From assembly GCA_963823095.1 (NCBI GenBank), contig CAWGKI010000001.1, positions 1,240,001 through 1,304,000 of the forward strand: a stretch of DNA of 64,000 nt, given 5' to 3'. A model generated the notes under the pieces. It was not told where the DNA came from and ran no database searches. It saw nothing but the letters and a program-made list of their open reading frames with translations. Source of the stretch: CAIVVT01 sp963823095. GTDB taxonomy: Bacteria; Acidobacteriota; Terriglobia; Bryobacterales; Bryobacteraceae. Shown one piece after another: positions 49,647 through 58,290 of the stretch. Numbering within the stretch: the stretch's first letter is position 1; every line of letters begins with the position of its first letter. A program made the translations under genes and the position numbers.

Positions 49647-49877
49647 GAGCCAAGCTGCCCAGTACCTTAGTACCGGTACCGAGCGCGGCAGTACCGGCTT
49701 GCGGTCGGGTAGCGAGCGTCTTCGATTTAAAGGTATTCAGATCTTAACGTCGCGCAGTCCCGAAGAGGTGAGTCGGACAGATCGACTGGCAACAGGTGGC
49801 GGCTTACCGGCCGCGCCACCGAGGTGATTATCACCGCGCCGGTAGAGCATTTGAAAAGTGATCGAAGGAGTCTCCTG

Positions 49878-52169
49878 ATGAAGAGTCCACGCCACCTGTG
49901 TCTTCTTTCAGTCCTGATAGCCGGCGCCGCCTGGTCTACCTTGGCCATCGGACAAACCAGCGGAACCCTGACGCTAAGTCCCACGTCGCTAGCGTTCAGC
50001 GCAACCTACAACAGTTCGAATCCCTCATCTCAGGCTCTATCCGTCAGCGCGACGCGATCTACCAGATTCACTGCAAGCGCGACTGTTCAGAGTGGCGGGA
50101 GCAGCTGGCTCAGCGTTTCGCCTTCTGGAAGATTGACGACAAGCCAGAAGCTGACCGTCGCCGTTAACCAGTCACGGCTTGCCGTCGGGACCTACAAGGG
50201 AAGCATCAACCTCAGCGCGAACGAGCGCACAACCACCGTGCCGGTCACTCTCACTGTCAGCAACCCTGCCAGTTCACTCACCGTCAGCCCCACCTCGCTG
50301 ACTTTTACCGCCTCATCGAGCAACTCAACTCCATCGGCGCAGAGTATTTCAGTGAGCGCTTCCAGGTCCACTTCGTTCACCGCCGCAAAGTCCACGCAAA
50401 GCGGCAATTGGCTCGCGATCTCGCCCTCGGGCAGCCTGACGACGAATCGCACTCTTGCGGTCTCGGTGAATCCTGCTGGACTCGCGGCCGGGAGTTACAC
50501 GGGCTCGGTCACGCTTACGGCAAGCAGCGGCACCAAGTTAGTGCCCATCACTTTGGTGATCGGCACTTCAACAGGGGGTGGGGGCACAGGAACGTTTAAG
50601 CTGATCGGCTGGAACGACCTGGGGATGCACTGCCAGGACGGCAAAGACTTCAGCGTCTTTTCAGTCTTGCCACCCTACAATACGATCCACGCGCACTTGA
50701 TCGATGGGTCCGGACTGCTGATCACATCGGATACCCCTTATACGGTGACGTATCAGGCGATCTCCGACCCGCTGACCAACACTATGAACACGACGTCGTC
50801 CGCGAAAACCAATTTCTGGCAGTACGCGGCCGCGATCGGATACGGAGCGCTAGCGCCCGATGTCGGACTGAAGGGATACGCCATGCCGGGGGCGGCCAAC
50901 ACTCCGCAGAAGATGACGTTCACGACATCGGACAACACTTGGACGGCTGTCGGCATTCCGATGATGCCGTATGCGGACGCCCCCAGCGCCCCGTATCCAG
51001 TGAATTACTTCCCGATGATGCGCCTGGTAGCAAAGAACTCGCTCGGCACTGTACTAGCGACATCCGACATCGTGCTGCCCGTTTCAGACGAGATGACATG
51101 CTCAGTTTGCCATGCCTCAAACACCGGCAGTGCCGGTGCGAAGCCAGTGAACGGGTGGGTGGGCAACGCCGATCCTGCTAAGGACATAAAGCTGAATATT
51201 CTCAGAAAGCACGACGAGCGCTTCCTGACCACCCCGCTGTTCATCGCGGCCATCGCCCAGACCGGCTACAGTGCGGCGGGGCTGGAGGCTACCTCAAGCA
51301 CCAAGCCGATCCTCTGCGCCAACTGTCACGGATCGAACGCGCTGTCACTTCCAGGGGTCGCCGGAGTTGAGCAATTGACAACCGCAATGCACACCCTCCA
51401 CTCCAACGCGATTGACCCCGCCACCAACCTGACCCTGGACAGCGGAACGACCCGCGACTCCTGTTACCGCTGCCATCCTGGTCCAAAGACGCAATGCGCG
51501 CGCGGCGCGATGGCGAGCCTGAAGGATGCCAATGGCGCAAACGTCATCGAATGCCAGAGCTGCCACGGTTCGCTGAGCAACGTAGCAAACGCGACGCGCA
51601 ACGGCTGGCTCGACGAGCCGAATTGCCAGAGCTGCCACACCGGCACCGCGACCAGCAACGCCGGCCAGATCGCCTACAACTCCTCATTCACGAGCGGCAC
51701 CATCGTCCGGGTACCCGTGGACCAGACGTTCGCCACGAATCCAAACACACCTGCCGCCGGCACATCCCTGTATCGCTTCTCGAAGGGCCATGGCGGGCTA
51801 CAGTGCGAGACTTGCCACGGTTCCACTCACGCAGAGTACGCGACACCCATCGTCAACGACAACGTTCAAAGCACCGCGTTACAGGGTCACGTCGGGATGA
51901 TCTCTGAGTGCACGGCGTGCCACGCGTCGACTCCCAGCACGGTGACTGGCGGCCCCCATGGAATGCATCCCATCGGCGCGTCCTGGGTCAGCTCTCATCA
52001 CGACAACTTGGGTGGCGGCACGGCTCAGTGCCAAGCCTGCCACGGAACGGACTACAGGGGTACGATTCTCTCGAAATCACAGGCTGATCGAACGCTCGCC
52101 GGGAAGTCGTTCCCAAGAGGGACGATCATCGGCTGTTACAGCTGCCACAACGGTCCGAGTGGCGGTTGA
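49878..52169 (+). CDS. Nine-heme c-type cytochrome with two BACON-like N-terminal domains
   Basis: Start at ATG 49878, seven bases after AAGGAG. After a signal peptide (LCLLSVLIAGAAWSTLAIGQ) come two BACON-like beta domains (LTLSPTSLAFSATYNSSNPS, SSWLSVSPSGRLTTSQKLTV; then LTVSPTSLTFTASSSNSTPS, NWLAISPSGSLTTNRTLAVS). A central domain opens FKLIGWNDLGMHCQDGKDFS. The second half holds nine CXXCH sites: CSVCH, CANCH, CYRCH, CQSCH (twice), CETCH, CTACH, CQACH and CYSCH. There is no membrane anchor. It is probably an extracellular or periplasmic electron carrier or reductase of unknown substrate, under ArsR control. Total 763 residues. Confidence 0.87.
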   Translation: MKSPRHLCLLSVLIAGAAWSTLAIGQTSGTLTLSPTSLAFSATYNSSNPSSQALSVSATRSTRFTASATVQSGGSSWLSVSPSGRLTTSQKLTVAVNQSRLAVGTYKGSINLSANERTTTVPVTLTVSNPASSLTVSPTSLTFTASSSNSTPSAQSISVSASRSTSFTAAKSTQSGNWLAISPSGSLTTNRTLAVSVNPAGLAAGSYTGSVTLTASSGTKLVPITLVIGTSTGGGGTGTFKLIGWNDLGMHCQDGKDFSVFSVLPPYNTIHAHLIDGSGLLITSDTPYTVTYQAISDPLTNTMNTTSSAKTNFWQYAAAIGYGALAPDVGLKGYAMPGAANTPQKMTFTTSDNTWTAVGIPMMPYADAPSAPYPVNYFPMMRLVAKNSLGTVLATSDIVLPVSDEMTCSVCHASNTGSAGAKPVNGWVGNADPAKDIKLNILRKHDERFLTTPLFIAAIAQTGYSAAGLEATSSTKPILCANCHGSNALSLPGVAGVEQLTTAMHTLHSNAIDPATNLTLDSGTTRDSCYRCHPGPKTQCARGAMASLKDANGANVIECQSCHGSLSNVANATRNGWLDEPNCQSCHTGTATSNAGQIAYNSSFTSGTIVRVPVDQTFATNPNTPAAGTSLYRFSKGHGGLQCETCHGSTHAEYATPIVNDNVQSTALQGHVGMISECTACHASTPSTVTGGPHGMHPIGASWVSSHHDNLGGGTAQCQACHGTDYRGTILSKSQADRTLAGKSFPRGTIIGCYSCHNGPSGG

Positions 52170-52188
52170 TGGTCGGAGCCTCAGAGGA

Positions 52189-52215
52189 GGGGGCGGTCGC
52201 ACTGCGGCCGTCCCC
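52189..52215 (+). terminator. Hairpin after the nine-heme cytochrome gene
   Basis: GGGGGCGGTC and GGCCGTCCCC pair (two wobbles) around GCACTGC, starting 20 bases after the stop. There is no T-run, so it is only a possible terminator. Confidence 0.35.
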
Positions 52216-53183
52216 GCTCCGAAACTGCTGACTCGGTCAATTCTGTCGCCATACCCAAAGTGATCGTGCCGATTGACCGGATGCCTCGTGAAGACACCCT
52301 CCACTTCCATCCGCGCTATCAACGTCGCGCGTGAAATCGCGTTTGCGGACGGAACTCCCCTTGCTCGCACGACCCACTTGGTGATTGAAATACGGCCGGT
52401 GGGACGCGCTGAGTTAACCATTATCGAATCGCCTGTGCGCTTGAGGGATCGGGACGCCAGTCCTTCCGCTATCAGTGGGGCGAGCAGGCCGTGATTATCA
52501 ATATTCGTAAGATATGTGACCGATGAAGATGCTCGAGCGCTCCAAGATTGACATCCGCTCCTGGGCCGTGACATTCAAGGATGAACCCACCGCAGCAATC
52601 CTCTCCTCCCGGAATGGAACTGAGGCGGGCTTGCCAACAATGGTTAACGTGTATGATCCGCGGGTGAGCCGAACGGCCGGACAGAATGCATCGGGCTTCG
52701 TCGCGTCGGGACTGGATTCTGAGGCAGGCTACTCCTCAGGAACGGGGTCCGAGGAGGCTTGATGCGATCAGGGGACATTTCTTTCTAAAGAGGGCTGACA
52801 GTCCGGGCGAGAGTCGAAAACCGCTAAGATCAGCCGTTTTTCAAGAATTGCCCTCTGAATTCAATAGCCTGTAAGGCCGATCCGCTGAAATCGGCGGATT
52901 GGAGATTTCTGCCCCAGTGGGCTAGAGGGGACATTATCAAAGTGGTGCGACACCGTACACCGTCGTGTCATTGGCGTCGTCGCCACGTGGCAGGAATCGG
53001 CGGGAAAGTACAACTTCCAAATGTCGCGCTACTTGACAACAGGCAACTAGCCGGGACGGGACGGGGGGTACAATCATCCGAGCCTTTATGCCCCACTTCC
53101 AGAACTCGATTGAGTCCGTACGACGTTCTTACGCACTGCGGCGTGACACGAAGTGTCAACGCGGCTTAGATTTCAGCAGATAT
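52216..53183. other. Long intergenic region, possibly decayed
   Basis: About 970 bases with no recognisable protein. Two stretches beginning AGGGGACATT (about 52770 and 52927) flank 150 bases and resemble the ends left by insertion sequences, but no terminal repeat or transposase could be shown. Confidence 0.35.
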
Positions 53184-56100
53184 ATGAAAGCGGAATGGAT
53201 ATGTCTGCTCCTGGCTTTTGCCAACGTGGGATTCGGCGCTACCGCGCCCAAGCCCTTGCCGGGAAAGAAGCCCCAGGCAGAGCTTCTGAGCCTGCCGTTG
53301 AGCTTTGAGGCCAACCGGGGCCAGACGGACCGGGCTGTGAAGTTTCTGTCGCGTGGCGACGGATACGCGCTGTTTCTGACTTCGGACAGCGCCGTGTTTA
53401 AGCTCCGCTCGCCCGGTGAAAACTCGTCTCCCGCCGTGGTGCGGATGAAGCTGGCCGGGGCCAATACAGCCGCGAAGAGCAGCGGCGCGCAGGCTCTTCC
53501 CGGGACCGTGAATTATTTCATGGGCAACAAACCGGATCAGTGGACCACTGGCGTCACAACCTTCGGCAAGGTGAGCTTTCAGCAGATTTATCGCGGAATC
53601 GACCTGGTCTATTACGGAACGCAGCGCCAGCTCGAATACGATTTCATCGTGGCGCCGGGCGCCGATCCCGACCAGATCGCACTGGAGTTTTCCGGCGCCA
53701 GGCCCTCGCTCGGCGCAGACGGCGATTTGGTGTTGACGCTCGATGGTGGGCCGCTCAGCTTTCGCAAGCCGGTGGTCTATCAGGTGAATGAGAAAGGCGA
53801 CAAAGACTTTGTCGCGGCCAGCTACAAGTTGAACGGAGACCGCGTGCAATTCACCCTGGGCCAATATGACCCTGGCCGGACTCTGGTGGTCGATCCGGTC
53901 CTGGTCTACTTGACCTACCTGGGTGGTACTAGCGCGGACGAGATCGGTAACACTACATTCAGCGCGAGCGGGAATCCGACGCAGGGTGTGGCTGTCGATC
54001 CGGAGGGGAATGTGTATGTGACAGGCTGGACGACCTCAACTGATTTCCCGATGCAAGGCGCGCTCCAATCGGTGAACACGACGAACGCGTACACCGGCTT
54101 CGTCACCAAGTTGAACCCGGCGGGCTCGCAACTGATCTACTCCACTTATTTTGGCGGAAGTGTTCTCCACGACAACTCGACCACCCGGCCTTACGCCATT
54201 GCCGTCGACGGCTCCGGCAGCGCCTACGTCACTGGATATACCAGCTCGCCCCAATTTCCGGTAACCGCTGGAGCTTACCAGACGATTTGCGGATTCCAAG
54301 GTCATGGCCAAACCAACTGCCCAAACACCCAGAGCGCATTCCTGACCAAGCTCAGTCCGACCGGCGGCAGCCTGGTGTATTCGACCTACTTCGGGCAGAG
54401 CGACGAGATCTCCGTTGCGGTTGCAGTGGACTCCAAGGGTCAGGCCTATATCGCGGGGGATTCGGGCGATCAGTGCGACAACAATGATGCAGCCAGTTGC
54501 TTCCCGACGACGCCGAACGCCGTGCTGCCTGGATCGGCGTTTAACCACACCGTCAGCCCGAACAATTTCAACCAGGGCTCTGCCTTTGTCGCGGTGTTCG
54601 ATGCCGCCGGCGCCAACCTGCTCTACTCGAGTCTGTATGGCGGCACCGGCGCATCGACGGGCAATCAGCACCCGACCTTTGGCTCCGGGGTGGCAGTGGA
54701 CGCGTCCGGCTACTTCTATCTGGTGGGAACCACCGAAAGCAATGAGCTGCCGGTGACTCCTGGTGCGTTTCAGACCACATATAACGGCAATCCGACAGCC
54801 GGGTTCGGGACGTCCTCTCGTGGGTATGTCGCGAAATTCAAGCCCGTGAGCGCCGGCGCCTCGCTGCTCTATGCCACCTACTTCGGCGGTTTCGACAAGA
54901 CCGTGGTCAGCTATCAGGACGCCATCGCGGGCGTTGCCGCCGACGCGGCCGGCAATGCGTATCTCAGCGGCAACGCCTCCTACGACTTCCCGGCTACGAA
55001 GGGCGCGAACAACTCTACTCCGTGCCCTGCCGCAAATAGCTGCATGAACCGCGGCTTTCTAGCCAAGCTCAACCCCTCCGGGAGCGCGCTGGTTTGGGCC
55101 ACTTTCGTTGGCACGGGGGTGACAGATCCGACCCAAAGCTCCGCCAGTACGATCAGCCCTCCACGCCTCGACGCGGCGGGCAACGTGTATGTGAGCGGGG
55201 TCAGCGGTAATAACGCCGAATATCCGCTCGTGAATCCGCTGCAGCCCGCGAATAGCTTCGGTGGCGTCTACGTCACGGAGTACGATCCCACCGGAAGCAC
55301 GATGTCCTTTTCCACGGTCTTCTACGACCCGGCGGCGAATGGCAGCGTATTCAGCAGCGGCGTGGATGTCGATTCGCGAGGCAACATGTATGTTGCGGGT
55401 TACACCTCCCAACCCGGCCTGCCGGTAACTGCCGGCGTCTTCCAGTCCGCTCTGAAGGGAAGCTATGACGGCTTCATTGCCAAGATCAGCGCGAATGTAA
55501 TACCCGCTGTGCTCTCCGCCCAAGCGGCATCGGTGACCGCGTCGGGCGAAGCAGGCAGTATTCCAGTGACCGCCGCCGCTGGCGTAAACTGGACGGCGAA
55601 CAGCAACGCCTCCTGGATCACGGTCACAGGCGGCGCATCGGGTTCCGGTAGCGGCGTCGTGAGCTTCAGCGTGGCGGCCAATACAGGCGCGGCGCGCTCC
55701 GGCACGATCATTATCGCGGGCCAGGCGTTCACCATCACGCAGCAAAGCGCCACTTCGACGGGCTACGCGCTCGCCGGCTCGCTCGCCCAGATCGCTTCGG
55801 CCGCCGGCTGGGACACTACCTTCACGCTGGTCAATCTCTCCGCCCAGACTGCCAACGCGCGTCTCAACTTCTATGAAAACGACGGCACCGTCCCGCTGCT
55901 GCCGTTCACCGCACCGCAGTCGCCCGCTGCCGGTGCGACCCTCGCCGCAACGCTTGATGAGACGATCGACCCAGGCGGCTCTCTCCTTCTCGACACGACT
56001 GGGCCGGCCTCGCAGCCGGCTGAAGTGGGCTCGGCCCAACTGCTCACCACTGGCGGTGTCGACGGCTTCGCCATTTTCAGCTACACGCCGACCAACCAGC

Positions 56101-57137
56101 AGGCTGTCGTTCCCCTGGAGACGCGCAACGCGGCGTCTTACCTGCTGCCGTTCGACAACACCGGCGCGCTGGTCACCGGCTTTGCTATTGCGAATATCTC
56201 GGCCAATAACGCAAGCGTGAAGGTCGTGGCGCGCGACGACACCGGCGCCGTGGTACCGACCAAGGTCGCTTCGATTCCGCTGGGCGCCAACGGCCATAAC
56301 TCGTTCATGCTGACCGACGCGACGCAAGGCTTCCCAGAGCTTGCGGGCAAGCGCGGCACCGTCGAGTTCGACACACCCACGGGAGGCCGGGTCAGCGTGC
56401 TCGGCCTGCGCGTCAATTCTGGTGCAATCACAACGCTGCCTGTGCTGGCGAATGTTGCCACCGGCGGCGGGACGTTTGCCCACGTGGCTGCCGGCGGAGG
56501 CTGGCAAACCACGCTGACGTTGGTCAACACGGGCACGGCCTCGACGAACGTCACTCTGAACTTCTTCGACGATCACGGCGTAGCGCTCACCCTGCCGCTG
56601 GGCTTTCCCCAGACCGGCGCAAACTCATCGGTCGCGACGTTCACTCAGGCGCTTGCCGCCGGTGCGACGCTCATCGTCGCCACGGAAACCCCGGCCACCG
56701 CTGCCGCAGTGACGGGATCGGCTCAACTGGTCACTTCCGGTTCTGTAAGCGGCTCGGCCGTCTTCCGCTACGACCCGTCGGGACAGGAGGCCGTGGTGCC
56801 CCTGGAGACCCGCACGCCGACGGCTTTCGTCCTCGCCTTCGACAATACGGGCGGTCTCGCCACGGGGCTGGCGATCGCGAACCCGACCGCCAACGCGGTT
56901 AGCATCCCGGTGACCGCCCGCGATGACACGGGTGCGCTGCTCACAAGTTCGTCCATCAGTCTCGCGGCCAACGGGCATACCGACTTCATGCTGACCGACG
57001 CGCAACTCGGCTACCCACAGACTGTCGGAAAGCGGGGCACCCTCGAATTCGGCGTGCCTTCCGGCGGGCGCATCGCGACACTGGGCATTCGCGCTCAGGG
57101 CCTGGTCATCACGAGCGCGCCGGCGCTGGCGAAATAG
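53184..57137 (+). CDS. Giant secreted SBBP-repeat/BACON protein
   Basis: Start at ATG 53184 gives a signal peptide (MKAEWICLLLAFANVGFGA). An N-terminal region (SFEANRGQTDRAVKFLSRGD, DGYALFLTSDSAVFKLRSPG, FGKVSFQQIYRGIDLVYYGT) is the domain usually found before SBBP repeats. At least six SBBP-type repeats follow (for example VAVDPEGNVYVTGWTTSTDF, IAVDGSGSAYVTGYTSSPQF, VDVDSRGNMYVAGYTSQPGL). Then comes a BACON domain (ITVTGGASGSGSGVVSFSVA) and two copies of a domain with WDTTFTLVNLSAQTANARLN and FYENDGTVP. These last units resemble the N-terminal domain of the protease at 7.3-8.8 kb. The 1317-residue product is probably a surface adhesin or matrix protein. Confidence 0.87.
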   Translation: MKAEWICLLLAFANVGFGATAPKPLPGKKPQAELLSLPLSFEANRGQTDRAVKFLSRGDGYALFLTSDSAVFKLRSPGENSSPAVVRMKLAGANTAAKSSGAQALPGTVNYFMGNKPDQWTTGVTTFGKVSFQQIYRGIDLVYYGTQRQLEYDFIVAPGADPDQIALEFSGARPSLGADGDLVLTLDGGPLSFRKPVVYQVNEKGDKDFVAASYKLNGDRVQFTLGQYDPGRTLVVDPVLVYLTYLGGTSADEIGNTTFSASGNPTQGVAVDPEGNVYVTGWTTSTDFPMQGALQSVNTTNAYTGFVTKLNPAGSQLIYSTYFGGSVLHDNSTTRPYAIAVDGSGSAYVTGYTSSPQFPVTAGAYQTICGFQGHGQTNCPNTQSAFLTKLSPTGGSLVYSTYFGQSDEISVAVAVDSKGQAYIAGDSGDQCDNNDAASCFPTTPNAVLPGSAFNHTVSPNNFNQGSAFVAVFDAAGANLLYSSLYGGTGASTGNQHPTFGSGVAVDASGYFYLVGTTESNELPVTPGAFQTTYNGNPTAGFGTSSRGYVAKFKPVSAGASLLYATYFGGFDKTVVSYQDAIAGVAADAAGNAYLSGNASYDFPATKGANNSTPCPAANSCMNRGFLAKLNPSGSALVWATFVGTGVTDPTQSSASTISPPRLDAAGNVYVSGVSGNNAEYPLVNPLQPANSFGGVYVTEYDPTGSTMSFSTVFYDPAANGSVFSSGVDVDSRGNMYVAGYTSQPGLPVTAGVFQSALKGSYDGFIAKISANVIPAVLSAQAASVTASGEAGSIPVTAAAGVNWTANSNASWITVTGGASGSGSGVVSFSVAANTGAARSGTIIIAGQAFTITQQSATSTGYALAGSLAQIASAAGWDTTFTLVNLSAQTANARLNFYENDGTVPLLPFTAPQSPAAGATLAATLDETIDPGGSLLLDTTGPASQPAEVGSAQLLTTGGVDGFAIFSYTPTNQQAVVPLETRNAASYLLPFDNTGALVTGFAIANISANNASVKVVARDDTGAVVPTKVASIPLGANGHNSFMLTDATQGFPELAGKRGTVEFDTPTGGRVSVLGLRVNSGAITTLPVLANVATGGGTFAHVAAGGGWQTTLTLVNTGTASTNVTLNFFDDHGVALTLPLGFPQTGANSSVATFTQALAAGATLIVATETPATAAAVTGSAQLVTSGSVSGSAVFRYDPSGQEAVVPLETRTPTAFVLAFDNTGGLATGLAIANPTANAVSIPVTARDDTGALLTSSSISLAANGHTDFMLTDAQLGYPQTVGKRGTLEFGVPSGGRIATLGIRAQGLVITSAPALAK

Positions 57138-57416
57138 GTGAGCCGGCGCAGTAGGGAAGCTTAACCAGATTGGGGACGAGAGACGTTGCAACGTTCGCTT
57201 TCCGCGTTATGGCCGGGCTTTTTGCATGGCAAGTCGGCAACTCGTCGAACTGCCCAGTGTCCGGCGAACTCCCCAAGAACGGCTTGCCAGGAAGCGTCCC
57301 TGGATTAGGCTTAATACTGCTCACTTTGTGGGACATCCATCGCCTTGCGTGGTCTGTCGCGTCCGGAGCCCGGCAGCGGACACAAGCTGATCGTCGGCCT
57401 ATAATATTCCTTGTAA

Positions 57417-58136
57417 GTGAACAGTATTGAGATCAGTCCCTGGGTGGGCCGTGAAAGAACCATCGAATCGTTTCAGGGATTCTTTACTGTCATCGGCGAC
57501 GAACTGGCTTCAAAGATTGCCCTCGTCTGTTCCGATATGTGCGAGCCCCATCTGAAAGTCATTCGCGAGAAATGCTCCGAGGCGCTTCATATCCTCGACC
57601 GTTTCCATATCGTGGCGAAGATGAACAAGGCTCTCGATGACGTCCGCGCCGGAGAATCGCGACGCATGGCAAGCGAGGGCCGCGTGCCGGTGCTGAAGAA
57701 GTCGCGCTGGCTGCTGCTCAAACGCGAAGAGAACCTGAAAACTGAACAGCGCTTCCGGTTACGCGATCTGCTCCGGTATAACCTGAAGACCGTCCCTGCT
57801 TACCTGCCTAAGGAAGCCTTTCAGCAACCCTGGGATTGCGACTCTCCCACATGGGCCGGAAAGTTCCTCGACGACTGGTGTCGCCAGGTGCTGATCTCTC
57901 GCATCGAGCCGACGAAGAAGATCGCCCGGTCGATGCGCGAGCACCGCGAACTGATCCTCAACTATTTCCGCGATCAGAAACTGCTTTCCAGCGGCGTAGT
58001 AGAAGGTCTGAACGACAAAGCCAAAGTCACTATGAGAAAATCCTACGGGGTCCGCGCTTTCCGCTGTCTCGAACTCGCGCTCTATCACTCACTTGGCCAG
58101 CTGCCTGAGCCCGAATCAACCCACGAATTATTCTGA
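57417..58136 (+). pseudogene. N-terminally truncated ISL3-family transposase
   Basis: The 239 codons start inside the protein (WVGRERTIESFQGFFTVIGD). They carry VCSDMCEPHLKVIREKCSEA, LHILDRFHIVAKMNKALDDV and GVVEGLNDKAKVTMRKSYGV, the middle and end of ISL3 transposases with two of the catalytic acidic residues. Full-length family members have about 400 residues, so the zinc-finger and first DDE segment are missing. No terminal inverted repeats were found. It is a remnant of an insertion between the giant SBBP gene and the TonB receptor gene. Confidence 0.84.
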
Positions 58137-58290
58137 CGAGCCGAAAACAAGAAAGTGGCAGAACGCAGGCAGCCCTGCACTGTGCACATTACGGTTTCTT
58201 CGCGGATTGGGCGAAAATGCAGATCCATCGCTGGAGCATTATGTTAACAATTCACGAACATCGGCCGCAGATCAGGCTGGACGAGTGGAA

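Noticed and set aside
52770..52935. Possible insertion-sequence ends with AGGGGACATT
   Set aside because: Only a 10-base direct repeat; no inverted repeats, no transposase, no clear target duplication.
55059..56576. 505-codon minus-strand open frame opposite the giant SBBP gene
   Set aside because: It is a shadow of a long GC-rich gene with biased third positions; the plus frame has clear repeats and a signal peptide.
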